A DNA stretch of 64,000 nucleotides from Variovorax sp. RA8. GTDB lineage: Bacteria > Pseudomonadota > Gammaproteobacteria > Burkholderiales > Burkholderiaceae_C. Below, one piece after another: positions 1 to 8,398 of the stretch. Below the pieces are notes generated by a model. That model saw only the letters and a list, made by a program, of their open reading frames with translations. It was not told the origin of the DNA and made no database searches. A program made the position numbers and the translations under genes. Location: NCBI RefSeq assembly GCF_901827175.1, contig NZ_LR594662.1:310001-374000 (forward strand). Reading direction: 5' to 3'. Each line of letters starts with the position of its first letter. Position 1 is the stretch's first letter.

Positions 1-18
1 CGCGGGGCCGGGCAACGC

Positions 19-933
19 TCAGAACACCGACAGCCCCGTCTTCGCGACGAACAGCTCCAGCGCCTCCCGCCCCAGCAGCGAATTGCCCGTCGCGTCGAGC
101 GCCGGCGACCAGACGCACAGCGTGAGCCGGTCGGGCACCACCGCCACGATGCCGCCGCCCACGCCGCTCTTGCAGGGCAGGCCGATCGAGAAGGCGACAT
201 CGCCGGCGGCGTCGTAGGTGCCACAGGTCAGCATCAGCGCGTTGATGCGCCGCGCATGGCGCTCGGTGGTGATCTCGGCCTCGCCAGCGCGCGGGTGGCG
301 GCCGTCGCGGCACAGGAAGCCGGCCGCGCGCGCCAACTGCACGCTGCTCATGCGTAGCGCGCACTGGTGGAAGTAGAGGTCCAGCACCGCGTCGACTGCG
401 TTGTCGAGTTTGCCGAAGCTCTTCATGAAGTTGGCGAGCGCGTAGTTGCGGTAGCCCGTGGCCGCCTCGGAGGCCGCGACCTCGGCATCGAAGCCGATCG
501 GCTCGCCGCACAGGCTGTGCATGAGCGCCAGCAGTTCCGCCTTGGCATCGCCGCCGCTCAGCAGGCGGTCCGCGACCGCGATGGCGCCCGCATTGATGAA
601 CGGATTGCGCGGCTTGCCTTGCTCGCTCTCGAGCTGCACCAGCGAGTTGAAGGGATTGCCCGAGGGCTCGCGGCCGATGCGTTCCCACAGCGCATCGCCG
701 AGGTGCCGCATCGCCAGCGTGAGGGTGAAGAGCTTGGAGATGCTCTGGATCGAGAAGGGCGTGGCGGCATCGCCGGCCGCGGCCTCCTCGCCCTGGCAGG
801 TGCGCAGCGCGATGCCGAACTGCCGCGCCGGCACGCGCTCGAGCGCGGGGATGTAGCTGGCGACCGTGCCGGCCTCGCCGAGCATCGGGCGGATCTCTTC
901 GTTGATCTCGTCGAGGAGAGGCTGGAAGTTCAT
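19..933 (-). CDS. glsA: Glutaminase A
   Basis: Hydrolyses L-glutamine to glutamate and ammonia in the cytoplasm. The 304-residue product is of normal length for the serine-dependent beta-lactamase-fold glutaminases. It shows the catalytic S-x-x-K motif in QSISKLF (about residue 63), then NPFINAGAIA, the YRNYALANF segment and a C-terminal CGTYD...GLPCKSGVGGGI block, all typical of the family. The gene is complete, with its stop codon just inside the left edge, and reads away from nothing else visible. A DMT-type permease follows upstream on the same strand with about 40 bases between them, so they could be co-transcribed, but no functional link is evident. Confidence 0.95.
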   Translation of the reverse strand: MNFQPLLDEINEEIRPMLGEAGTVASYIPALERVPARQFGIALRTCQGEEAAAGDAATPFSIQSISKLFTLTLAMRHLGDALWERIGREPSGNPFNSLVQLESEQGKPRNPFINAGAIAVADRLLSGGDAKAELLALMHSLCGEPIGFDAEVAASEAATGYRNYALANFMKSFGKLDNAVDAVLDLYFHQCALRMSSVQLARAAGFLCRDGRHPRAGEAEITTERHARRINALMLTCGTYDAAGDVAFSIGLPCKSGVGGGIVAVVPDRLTLCVWSPALDATGNSLLGREALELFVAKTGLSVF

Positions 934-972
934 CGCTGGAGTCTCCGCATGTCGTGCAGATCGAAGAACTCT

Positions 973-1902
973 TCAGTTTGCACGGCGCACGGTTTCGGCT
1001 TGCACCGTGGGGCTCGTGCGCCGGTTCACCAGCACGATGCCCAGGGCCACGCCCGCCAGCGCCAGCACCAATTGCAGCGTGAGCGGTTCGTCCAGCAGCA
1101 CCACGCCGAACACCAGCGCGAACAGCGGCGTGAGGAAGGTGAAGGAAGAGATGCGCGTGGCCGGGTAGTGCCTGAGCATCCACATCCACGCCAGGTAGCT
1201 CGCGAAGGCGCCGATCGCGGTCTGCACCGAGATCGAGAACCACGCATAGCTCGAGTAGGCGAAGCCCCAGCGTTCGCCGAGCGCCAGCGACAGCACTGGC
1301 GACACCGCCGCGGTGACGGCGATCTGATAGAAGAGCGTCTTCTCGGCGCTGGCGGTGGCGAGCCGCGTGGTGCGGATCGCAAGTGTTGTCAGCCCCCACA
1401 GCACGCCGGCCGCGAGGCCCAGCGCGTCGCCCAGCAATTGGCCGGAGCTGCTGTGGCCGAAGCTCTCGCTGAAGGCCGCCACCACGCCCGTGAAGGCGAT
1501 CGCGAGGCCCAGCCACTGCACGCCGCGCAGCCGCTCGGCATGCACGAAGCGCGGCAGCAGCAGCGCCACCACGAAGGGCGCGGTGTAGAGAAACACCGTG
1601 AGCCGCGACGCCGTGGTGTGCTGCAGCCCGATGTAGATGCAGACGAACTCGCCCGCGAACAGCAGCCCGGCTAGCAGGCCGCCACCGAGCGTGCCATCGC
1701 GATCGAACAGCGGCACGCGGCGCCACAGGCACCACAGCCACAGCAGCACGACCGCGCCCGCCATGCGGATCGAGGCCTGCCACAGCGGCGGCACTTCGGG
1801 CACCGTGGTCTTGATCAGGATCTGCTGCAGGCCCCAGAAGGCGCAGCAGGCGAGCAACAGGGTGGTGGCGCGGGTGTCGAGGTGGTTCTTGCGATCGGTC
1901 AT
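973..1902 (-). CDS. DMT/EamA family permease
   Basis: A 309-residue inner-membrane protein of the drug/metabolite transporter superfamily. Two EamA repeats are visible, each with about five hydrophobic segments, and the second ends in the usual LLDEPLTLQLVLALAG stretch followed by a short basic tail (VNRR). I chose the ATG at 1902 (MTDRKNHLD) because the extra 11 upstream residues (MQNKRHYRARTM) are not family-like. The transported compound cannot be read from the sequence; family members export amino acids, metabolites or toxic analogues. It lies just upstream of glsA on the same strand. Confidence 0.85.
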   Translation of the reverse strand: MTDRKNHLDTRATTLLLACCAFWGLQQILIKTTVPEVPPLWQASIRMAGAVVLLWLWCLWRRVPLFDRDGTLGGGLLAGLLFAGEFVCIYIGLQHTTASRLTVFLYTAPFVVALLLPRFVHAERLRGVQWLGLAIAFTGVVAAFSESFGHSSSGQLLGDALGLAAGVLWGLTTLAIRTTRLATASAEKTLFYQIAVTAAVSPVLSLALGERWGFAYSSYAWFSISVQTAIGAFASYLAWMWMLRHYPATRISSFTFLTPLFALVFGVVLLDEPLTLQLVLALAGVALGIVLVNRRTSPTVQAETVRRAN

Positions 1903-1959
1903 TGTTCTTGCTCTGTAATGTCTCTTGTTCTGCACGTCTCTGATTCTCTGCCGATGACG

Positions 1960-2457
1960 TCAGGGGCTTGCAACGGGATACGGCGGCTTGTCGCGCGTGC
2001 CGACCATCAGGTCGTCGACGACCAGCTCGACTTCGGGCACGGCGCGCGCGGCCTGCTCGAGCCTGCGCGCCAGCACCCGCGAGGGCACGCAGCCCTGCAG
2101 GTAGACCCAGCGCCGCTGTACCACGGCCCACACACTGGCGCGGCCAACCCCGGGCACGGCGGCGAGGGCGGCCTGCACCTGGGGCGCGATGACCTTGTCG
2201 TAGCGGTAGGCGTTGCTGTCCTTGCAGCGGCCCTCCAGCCAGCAGCTGGTGCCGCGCTCCAGCCGCGCATGCATCTGGGAGCGGCGCTCCTCGGCGGTGT
2301 ACAGCGGGCCTTCCGGCACGGGGCAGCCGCGCGCGCCCGACGACACCTGGAAGAAGGGATCGTCGAACCAGTTTTTCTTCTCGGGACCGGCCCAAGCCGC
2401 TGTGCAGGCCAGCGCGAGCAGTGCCGCCAGGGTGTCGCGGGGCGAGCGTGAAGGCAT
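1960..2457 (-). CDS. Secreted BON-domain protein
   Basis: A 165-residue exported protein. The start at 2457 (MPSRSPRDTLAALLALACTAAWAGP) gives a clean signal peptide cleaved near AWA-GP; a longer reading frame upstream lacks one. The middle contains four cysteines (GCPVPEG, SCWLEGRCKD, GCVPSR). The C-terminal 75 residues (VQAALAAVPGVGRASVWAVV through VPEVELVVDDLMV) match a BON domain, a phospholipid-binding module found in periplasmic proteins such as OsmY. It probably acts in the periplasm or at the envelope; a specific function is not apparent. It is convergent with nothing and has about 30 bases to the amidohydrolase stop behind it. Confidence 0.75.
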   Translation of the reverse strand: MPSRSPRDTLAALLALACTAAWAGPEKKNWFDDPFFQVSSGARGCPVPEGPLYTAEERRSQMHARLERGTSCWLEGRCKDSNAYRYDKVIAPQVQAALAAVPGVGRASVWAVVQRRWVYLQGCVPSRVLARRLEQAARAVPEVELVVDDLMVGTRDKPPYPVASP

Positions 2458-2488
2458 GGGCCGATCGTAGCCCGCCCGTATGAAAGCT

Positions 2489-3895
2489 TCAGGCGGGATT
2501 GCCGGGGCGCTGCCGGGCGCGGTGCAGATCGGCGACCGGATGCACGCGCTGGATCGGCGCGCGGCTGACATCGCGACGTGCGATCTCCGCCACTTCGCGC
2601 ATCAGCGCGCGGGCGTCCCAGTCGACCGGCCAGCCCTTCCACAGGCGCAGCGCGCCGTGCACGAACACCGCCTCGATCTGGTCGCGGTTCGCCAGGCGCA
2701 CCAGCTCCCAGCTCAGGTCCCAACTCGGGACGAACTCCGGCACGTCCAGGTCGAGGAGCAGGAAGTCGGCGGCCAGGCCGTCGGCGATGCGGCCGGTGAG
2801 CGCGCCCAGCCCCGCGGCCTCGGCGCCGCGGTGCGTCGCGTGGTCGAGCCAGAGCCAGCCCCCGCCGCAAGAGGAGTCCCCGTTGGCCAAGCCGTGTGTG
2901 AGGCGCTGCGTGGCCTCGGCGGCGTCCATGAGGCGGAAGCCATCGGCGCGCGTGCCGTCGGTGCCCAGGCCGAAGGGCACGCCGAGCACTTCGAGCAGGC
3001 CAGCGTCGAGCACGGCGTTGCCCTTCCATTGGCTGGCGACGGGGTTATAGGCCACCGCGGCACCGCTGTCGCGCAACAGGCCCAGTTCGCGCGGGGTCAG
3101 CAGCGTGGCATGGGCCAGCAGGGCCGAGGCGTTGAGCGCGCCGCAGGCCTGCAGCACCTCCAGCGGGCGCAGGCCGCGCGCGACGAGCGAGCGCTCGACG
3201 GCCGCCAGGTGTTCGTTGACGTGCGTCTGGAAGCGCCGGCCGCTTTCGAGCGTCAGCGCGGCGACCGCGCGCAGCATGCGGTCGGTCGCGGCCTCGGGGA
3301 TCGAGATCGCGAGCGAGGGGTGCACCAGCGGGTCGTGCTCGAGGCGCGCGAGGAAGGTGGCGGCGGCATCGAGAATGCGGCGCCCGGCGGCCTCGTCGCC
3401 TTCCAGCCCTGCATCGTTGCAGATCATGCCCAGCACGCAGCGGATGCCGGCGTCGCGCGCTGCGCTCGCCACCGCATCGAGCCCGGCTTCGGAGCGCGTG
3501 CCCGCATCGACCACCGTGGTGAAGCCGCCGCGCAGCGATTCCAGTGCCGAGAGCTTGGCGGAGAGATAGGCCGCGTCGGCGTCGAGCGTGGCCTCCATCG
3601 GCACCCAGATGCGGCGGAAGATTTCCGACGGCTCGCCGAAGGCCAATGCCTTGCCGAAGGACTGGGTGAGATGGGTGTGGGTATCGACCAGGCCCGGCAT
3701 CAGCAGGCGCTGCGGGAGATCGATCGCTGCCAGGCCCGGATGCGCGGCGCGCACCTCGGCAAGCGGGGCCACCTGTGCGAAGTACCCGTCGCGCACCAAG
3801 ACGCCGAGGCCCTGGCGCGGGCCGTCGGTCAGCATCACCCACTCGGGCGCCAGCAGCAGCGGCCGGCCTGACTGCAGGAGTTCGGGAGACAGCAT
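2489..3895 (-). CDS. Amidohydrolase, AtzA/TrzN/cytosine-deaminase type
   Basis: A 468-residue metal-dependent hydrolase of the amidohydrolase superfamily. Metal ligands are visible in order: the HxH of DTHTHLTQS (about residue 77), a histidine in VNEHLAAVE, another in LLAHATLL and the aspartate of LGTDGTRADG. This arrangement is that of chlorohydrolase/deaminase enzymes acting on N-heterocycles or guanidine-like groups. The ATG at 3895 (MLSPELLQ) is preferred over an upstream ATG with a non-family extension. It is the last gene of a minus-strand run with a TauE permease and a Bug binding protein, divergent from a GntR regulator, so it likely processes the compound these import. Substrate unknown. 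Confidence 0.85.
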   Translation of the reverse strand: MLSPELLQSGRPLLLAPEWVMLTDGPRQGLGVLVRDGYFAQVAPLAEVRAAHPGLAAIDLPQRLLMPGLVDTHTHLTQSFGKALAFGEPSEIFRRIWVPMEATLDADAAYLSAKLSALESLRGGFTTVVDAGTRSEAGLDAVASAARDAGIRCVLGMICNDAGLEGDEAAGRRILDAAATFLARLEHDPLVHPSLAISIPEAATDRMLRAVAALTLESGRRFQTHVNEHLAAVERSLVARGLRPLEVLQACGALNASALLAHATLLTPRELGLLRDSGAAVAYNPVASQWKGNAVLDAGLLEVLGVPFGLGTDGTRADGFRLMDAAEATQRLTHGLANGDSSCGGGWLWLDHATHRGAEAAGLGALTGRIADGLAADFLLLDLDVPEFVPSWDLSWELVRLANRDQIEAVFVHGALRLWKGWPVDWDARALMREVAEIARRDVSRAPIQRVHPVADLHRARQRPGNPA

Positions 3896-3917
3896 GGCGT
3901 TTTCCTTGAATGATCGA

Positions 3918-4667
3918 TCAGGCCAGCAGCAGCCAGGCAAACCAGGCGCCCACGGCCAGCAGCAGCAGTGAGACGAAACGTTGCAGCTGCCGCATGTCGA
4001 GCCCGGCGGCGGCGCGCTGCCCGGCGATGGAGCCCGCCAGCATCAGCAGGCCGCACAGGGCGGCCAGCCGGAGGTCGAGGCGGCCTTCGATCGCATGAAC
4101 CGCGCTGCTGGCCAGGGCCACGGGCAGTTGCACGGCCTGCGCGGCCACCACCGCAAAGCCGACGGGCTGGCGCAGCAGCATCAGCAGCGGCAGGACCAGC
4201 ACCGGGCCACCGGTGCCCGTGAGCGCGGAGCCGAGGCCGACCGCTACGCCGAGTGCAAGCAGCACCGGCGTGCCGAGCGGTGCCGCGGGCTGCGATGCCT
4301 TCGCCGAGGAACGCAGCCCGCGCCAGCCCGAGAACAGCACCAGCAGGGTCACGCCGGTCATCAGCGCGGCGGCGGGCAGCCAGCGCACCAGCAGCGCGCC
4401 CGCGCACGCGCCGGCCAGGGCACCGGCCAGCAACGGCACGCAGCGCGCCGCCTCCGCCCGCTGGCGCGCAAGCGGGCGCAGCGCAACCAGTGCCGGCAGC
4501 GCGAAGCCCAGCGAGGCGGCAGCGATGGCCTGCGGCAGCGGCACCGCGCCCAGCTTGGTCAGCACCGGCACCAGCAGCACGCCGCCGATGCCGCTCGCGC
4601 CGATCAGGCCGCCGGCCAGCAGCACGGCGGGCAGCACGATCCAGGCACTGGCGAGCGACATCAGCAT
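3918..4667 (-). CDS. TauE/SafE family permease
   Basis: A 249-residue inner-membrane protein with eight or so hydrophobic segments. The N-terminal LLAGGLIGASGIGGVLLVPVL and the mid-protein GVAVGLGSALTGTGGPVLVLP repeats are the paired glycine-rich motifs of the TauE/SafE (sulfite/organic anion exporter, formerly DUF81) family. Family members move sulfonates, sulfite or other small anions. The gene lies between the amidohydrolase (22 bases downstream) and the Bug receptor (15 bases upstream) on the same strand, indicating one operon. What it moves is not determined by sequence. Confidence 0.85.
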   Translation of the reverse strand: MLMSLASAWIVLPAVLLAGGLIGASGIGGVLLVPVLTKLGAVPLPQAIAAASLGFALPALVALRPLARQRAEAARCVPLLAGALAGACAGALLVRWLPAAALMTGVTLLVLFSGWRGLRSSAKASQPAAPLGTPVLLALGVAVGLGSALTGTGGPVLVLPLLMLLRQPVGFAVVAAQAVQLPVALASSAVHAIEGRLDLRLAALCGLLMLAGSIAGQRAAAGLDMRQLQRFVSLLLLAVGAWFAWLLLA

Positions 4668-4682
4668 GGGGATGACTTCTTT

Positions 4683-5672
4683 CTATTCGACCTTGATGCC
4701 GGCGGTCTGCACCACGCCCGCGATGGTCTTGCGTTCCTTCGCCAGGTAGTCGGCGAAGGCGGGGCCGGCGATCAGCTGGGGCTTGACGGCGATTTCGCCG
4801 AGCTTGCGGATGACTTCCGGATCCTTGAGGGTCGCATCGAGGGCGCTGACCCAGGCCGCCGTCACCGCGGCCGGGGTGCCGGCCGGGGCGAGGACGCCGA
4901 GCCAGGCATCCATCTCCATCCCCTTGAGCTCGGGCGACTCCGCGAGTGTCGGGATCGCCGGTGCGATCGCCGAGCGAGCCAGCGAGGTGACGCCGAAGGC
5001 CTTGACCTTGCCGTCCTTCACGAAGGGCAGCGCCAGCGACAGCGGCAGCACCGCGAGGTCGACCTGCCCGCCGGCCACGTCGGTCAGCACCTGCGGGCCG
5101 GACTTGTAGGGCACGTGCATCAGGTCGATGCCCGCGCGCTGCTTGAACATCTCGGCCGTGATGTGCAGCGACGTGCCGACGCCGTCGGTGCCGAAGTTGA
5201 GCTTGCCGGGCTGCGCCTTTGCCAGCTGGATCAGCTCGGCGGTGGTGCGGGCGGGCAGGGCGGCCTTGCCGATCAGCACGAAGGGCGAGGTGCCCACCGT
5301 CGCGACGGGGACGAAATCCTTGAAGCTGTCGTAGCGCACTGCAGACGGCGCCACCAGCGGCGCCACGTTGAGCGGGCTGGCCACCGCGAAGAGCAGGGTG
5401 TAGCCGTCGGCCGGCGCGCGCGCCACCCGCTGCGTGCCGATGGTGCCGGCCGCGCCTGCCACGTTCTCGATGACCACCGGCTGCTTGAGCTGCTCGCCCA
5501 GCTTGGCGGTGAGCAGGCGCGCCGTGGCATCGACGCCGCCGCCGGCGGCGAACGGCACAATCAGCGTGATCGGCTTGGCGGGATAGCTCTGCGCCTGGGC
5601 GGCGGCGGTGCCGGCGGCGAGCGCCAGCGCGGCGGCGGCGGAACGGAATAAGAAGGCTCGGGCTGCGGACAT
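4683..5672 (-). CDS. Bug-family periplasmic solute-binding protein (TctC-like)
   Basis: A 329-residue periplasmic binding protein of the Bug family, very expanded in Bordetella and Comamonadaceae. The ATG at 5672 (MSAARAFLFRSAAAALALAAGTAAAQAQSYP) gives a signal peptide cleaved at AQA. Typical blocks follow: PAKPITLIVPFAAGGGVDATAR, VVIENVAGAAGTIGTQRVARA and the HVPYKSGPQ ligand loop. Bug proteins bind small carboxylated or amidated molecules. It is the first gene of the minus-strand operon with TauE and the amidohydrolase, and is divergent from a GntR regulator whose probable operator lies between them. Confidence 0.9.
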   Translation of the reverse strand: MSAARAFLFRSAAAALALAAGTAAAQAQSYPAKPITLIVPFAAGGGVDATARLLTAKLGEQLKQPVVIENVAGAAGTIGTQRVARAPADGYTLLFAVASPLNVAPLVAPSAVRYDSFKDFVPVATVGTSPFVLIGKAALPARTTAELIQLAKAQPGKLNFGTDGVGTSLHITAEMFKQRAGIDLMHVPYKSGPQVLTDVAGGQVDLAVLPLSLALPFVKDGKVKAFGVTSLARSAIAPAIPTLAESPELKGMEMDAWLGVLAPAGTPAAVTAAWVSALDATLKDPEVIRKLGEIAVKPQLIAGPAFADYLAKERKTIAGVVQTAGIKVE

Positions 5673-5730
5673 GATCGTTTCCTTGGTCGGTGAATGAACG
5701 GAAAGAAGCACCCTGGCGGTGCAGAATCTA

Positions 5731-5754
5731 CTTGTTATGACAAGTTATGACAAG
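5731..5754. promoter_or_regulatory. Probable GntR/HutC-type operator
   Basis: CTTGTTATGACAAG (5731-5744) is a 5-base inverted repeat around four bases, and TTATGACAAG is repeated directly at 5745-5754. The half-site CTTGT/ACAAG is the kind bound by HutC-subfamily GntR regulators, and it lies in the 122-base gap between the Bug gene and the GntR gene. The site probably controls both divergent transcripts. Binding is inferred. Confidence 0.6.
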
Positions 5755-5794
5755 CGACGCAAGTCGCATGCCAGCGTCGGCAGCAAGGCCATCG

Positions 5795-6514
5795 ATGTCT
5801 GAGCTTCCCCAGTCCTTGCACGCGCAGCTGCGCGATGCACTGCGCGCGCGCATCCTCGACGGCGAGCTGGAACCGGGGGCCAAGCTGCCTTCCGAATCCG
5901 AGCTCACGGCTGCGCACGGCGTGAGCCGCATCACCGTGCGGCAGGCGCTGGGCGCGCTGCAGGCCGAGGGCCTGATCGTCAAACTGCACGGGAAAGGTGC
6001 CTTCGTGTCCCATTCGAAGGCGTCCCAGAGCCTCAACCGGCTCCAGGGGTTGAACGAGGCGCTCGCGCTGGAACAGCACGCGGTCAGCAGCAAGCGGCTC
6101 GTATGGCGGGAGGTGAAGGCGCCTGCCATGGTGGCGCGCCAGCTGCAGCTGCCGGCCGGCGAGACGGTGTACCACCTGCAGACGCTGCGCTACCTCGACC
6201 GCGAGCCGCTCTCGGTCAACAGTTCCTGGCTGCCGCGCTTCCTGGGCGAGCGGCTGGCGCGCGTCGATTTCTCGCAGCGCGACCTGATCGAGGTGTTCGA
6301 GCACGAGGGCGGCGTCGAGATCGGCGAGGCCCAGCTCGAGATCGGTGCCGGCCTGGCCAAGCCGCAGGAGGCGAAGCTGCTGCAGCTCAAGCCCGGCGCG
6401 CCGGTGTTGCAGGTGGAGCGGCTGCTGCACCTGGCCGGCGGCGGCCCGGTGCATGTGGAGACCGCGGTCTACCGGGCCGACACCTTCCGCTACAAGCTCA
6501 GCCTCCGGCGCTGA
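5795..6514 (+). CDS. GntR family regulator, HutC/UTRA type
   Basis: A 239-residue transcription factor. Residues about 5-70 form a GntR winged helix (LHAQLRDALRARILDGELEP, LPSESELTAAHGVSRITVRQ), followed by a UTRA effector-binding domain to the C-terminus (LQRLQGLNEAL..., ...YRADTFRYKLSLRR). I prefer the ATG at 5795, with AAGG six bases upstream, over an ATG at 5747 that lies inside the operator-like repeat and lacks a ribosome site. It probably represses the divergent Bug/TauE/amidohydrolase operon and itself; the effector is likely the imported compound or a product. Confidence 0.88.
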   Translation: MSELPQSLHAQLRDALRARILDGELEPGAKLPSESELTAAHGVSRITVRQALGALQAEGLIVKLHGKGAFVSHSKASQSLNRLQGLNEALALEQHAVSSKRLVWREVKAPAMVARQLQLPAGETVYHLQTLRYLDREPLSVNSSWLPRFLGERLARVDFSQRDLIEVFEHEGGVEIGEAQLEIGAGLAKPQEAKLLQLKPGAPVLQVERLLHLAGGGPVHVETAVYRADTFRYKLSLRR

Positions 6515-6517
6515 GCC

Positions 6518-7027
6518 CTAGAGGGGGTGCTCTGTGTAGAAGCGCCCGCCGTGGAACAGCAGCGGCGAGGCACCGGCGCTGTGCGTGCAGCGCTCGACCT
6601 CGCCGACGAAGATCACGTGGTCGCCCTCGTTGTAGCGGCTGCGGTTGAAGCATTCGAAGCTCGCGGCCACGCCCGCCAGCACCGGCGCCCCGCCGAGGCC
6701 CTCGGTGAAGGCGACATCGGCCCAGCGGTCCACGTCCTTGGTGGCGAAACGCTCGGCCAGGTCCTTCTGGTTGGAGGCCAGGATGTTGATCGCGTAGTGC
6801 GAGCCGGTGCTGAGCGCGGCCATCGAGGCCGCGCTGCGCGCCAGGCTCCACAGCACCAGCGGGGGGGCCAATGACACGGAGTTGAAGGAGTTGGCGGTGA
6901 GGCCGACCAGCCGCCCGTTGGCAGCGCGCGCAGTGACGATGGTCACGCCGGTCGCGAACATGCCCAGGGCTGCGCGGAATTCGTCGGTCGTGAAGGAGGG
7001 CGGTTTCGCCTGGGCGGGAGCGGTCAC
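6518..7027 (-). CDS. Flavin reductase family protein
   Basis: A 169-residue FMN-binding split-barrel protein of the flavin reductase family, the class that reduces FMN or FAD with NAD(P)H for two-component monooxygenases. Signature stretches are FRAALGMFATGVTIVTA near the start, GLTANSFNSVSLAPPLVLWSL, and a C-terminal GDHVIFVGEVERC with the terminal HGGRFYTEH. It appears to start with GTG at 7027. Its 3' end meets the GntR gene convergently with three bases between the stops. No oxygenase partner is adjacent, so its client is unknown. Confidence 0.88.
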   Translation of the reverse strand: MTAPAQAKPPSFTTDEFRAALGMFATGVTIVTARAANGRLVGLTANSFNSVSLAPPLVLWSLARSAASMAALSTGSHYAINILASNQKDLAERFATKDVDRWADVAFTEGLGGAPVLAGVAASFECFNRSRYNEGDHVIFVGEVERCTHSAGASPLLFHGGRFYTEHPL

Positions 7028-7090
7028 GGGGGAGCTGCGAAGTGAGGGGCTATTCTGGCCGATCGCTTCGGCGGGCGCCGTGGCGCGGGT

Positions 7091-8320
7091 TCAGCCGAAG
7101 AACCAGTAGCCCACGCCGATCGCGCCCAGCACGCCGGCGAGCTCGGCCAGCAGCGCGCAACCCACGGCATGCCGTGCCCGCTGAATGCCGACCGCGCCGA
7201 AGTAGACGGCCAGCACGTAGAAAGTGGTTTCGGTACTGCCCTGGATGGTGGCCGCGAGCTTCGCGGCGAAGCTGTCGACACCGTGGCTCTGCATGGTCTC
7301 GATCAGCATCGCGCGCGCGGCGCTGCCGGAGAAGGGCTTGACCAGCGCGGTGGGCAGCGCGTCGATGAAGCGCGTGTCCCAGCCCGTCAGGCCGACCGCC
7401 CAGCGGATGCCCGACAGCACCAGGTCCAGCGCGCCCGAGGCTCGCAGCACGCCCACCGCGCACAGCATCGCCACCAGGTAGGGCAGCAGGTTCTTCGCCA
7501 CGTCGAAGCCTTCCTTGGCGCCCTCGACGAAGCACTCGTAGACCCTCACGCGCCGCAGCGCGCCGGCCAGCAGGAAGACGAGCACGATCCCGAACAGCGT
7601 GAGGTTGCCAAGCAGCGAGGAGAGCGAGGCGAGTGCCGCGGCGGAGAGCGTGGCCAGCAGTGCGATGAAGCCGGCGAGCAGCAGCGCGCCCGGCACCAGG
7701 TAGGCGAGCACCACCGGGTCCCACAACCTGAGCCGCTGCATGAAGGCCACCGAGAGCAGGCCCAACAGCGTCGAGCAGCTGGTAGCGAGCAGGATCGGCA
7801 GGAACACCAGCGTCGGGTCGGCCGCGCCCTGCTGCGCGCGATACATGAAGATGGTGACCGGCAGCAGCGTGAGAGAAGAGGCGTTGAGCACCAGGAACAG
7901 GATCTGCGCATTGCTGGCCGTGGTCGCGCTCGGATTGAGGCTCTGCAGCTCGCGCATCGCCTTCAGCCCGATGGGCGTGGCCGCGTTGTCCAGCCCCAGC
8001 GCATTGGCCGCGAAGTTCATGGTGATCAGCCCCAGCGCCGGATGACCCGCAGGCACGTCGGGCATCAGTCGCCGGAACAGCGGCCCCAGCAGCCGCGCAA
8101 GCCCGGCGACCAGGCCTGCCGCCTCGGCGATGCGCAGGAAGCCCAGCCACAGCGTGAGCGTGCCGAACAGCAGAACCATCACTTCGACGGAGAGCTTGGC
8201 CATGCCGAACAGGCTTTCGACCAGGGCAGCGAACACCGCCGCATCACCGTCGATCAGCCAGCGCGAGAATGCCGCCAGCGCTGCCGCCAGAAAAAAGCCG
8301 AGCCACAAGCCGTTGAGCAC
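7091..8320 (-). CDS. SpmA-SpmB-like nucleoside-recognition membrane protein
   Basis: A 409-residue polytopic membrane protein in which two Gate/nucleoside-recognition domains are fused, as in proteins annotated spore maturation A/B of non-sporulating bacteria. The first half carries LITMNFAANALGLDNAATPIGLKAM, the typical SpmA segment; the second half (LLSVAFMQRL... to ...GCALLAELAGVLGAIGVGYWFFG) corresponds to SpmB, including SGSAARAMLIETMQSHG and TIQGSTETTFYVLAVYFGAVG. The role in Gram-negative bacteria is not established; the name does not imply sporulation. It is divergent from phoD with 78 bases between the two starts. Confidence 0.85.
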   Translation of the reverse strand: MLNGLWLGFFLAAALAAFSRWLIDGDAAVFAALVESLFGMAKLSVEVMVLLFGTLTLWLGFLRIAEAAGLVAGLARLLGPLFRRLMPDVPAGHPALGLITMNFAANALGLDNAATPIGLKAMRELQSLNPSATTASNAQILFLVLNASSLTLLPVTIFMYRAQQGAADPTLVFLPILLATSCSTLLGLLSVAFMQRLRLWDPVVLAYLVPGALLLAGFIALLATLSAAALASLSSLLGNLTLFGIVLVFLLAGALRRVRVYECFVEGAKEGFDVAKNLLPYLVAMLCAVGVLRASGALDLVLSGIRWAVGLTGWDTRFIDALPTALVKPFSGSAARAMLIETMQSHGVDSFAAKLAATIQGSTETTFYVLAVYFGAVGIQRARHAVGCALLAELAGVLGAIGVGYWFFG

Positions 8321-8398
8321 GCGTATCCCTTGCTGATGCTTCGAAGATGCGCGCGATCATAGGCGGCGATGCCGCGTCGCCCGTCCTGTAGAAAAGCC

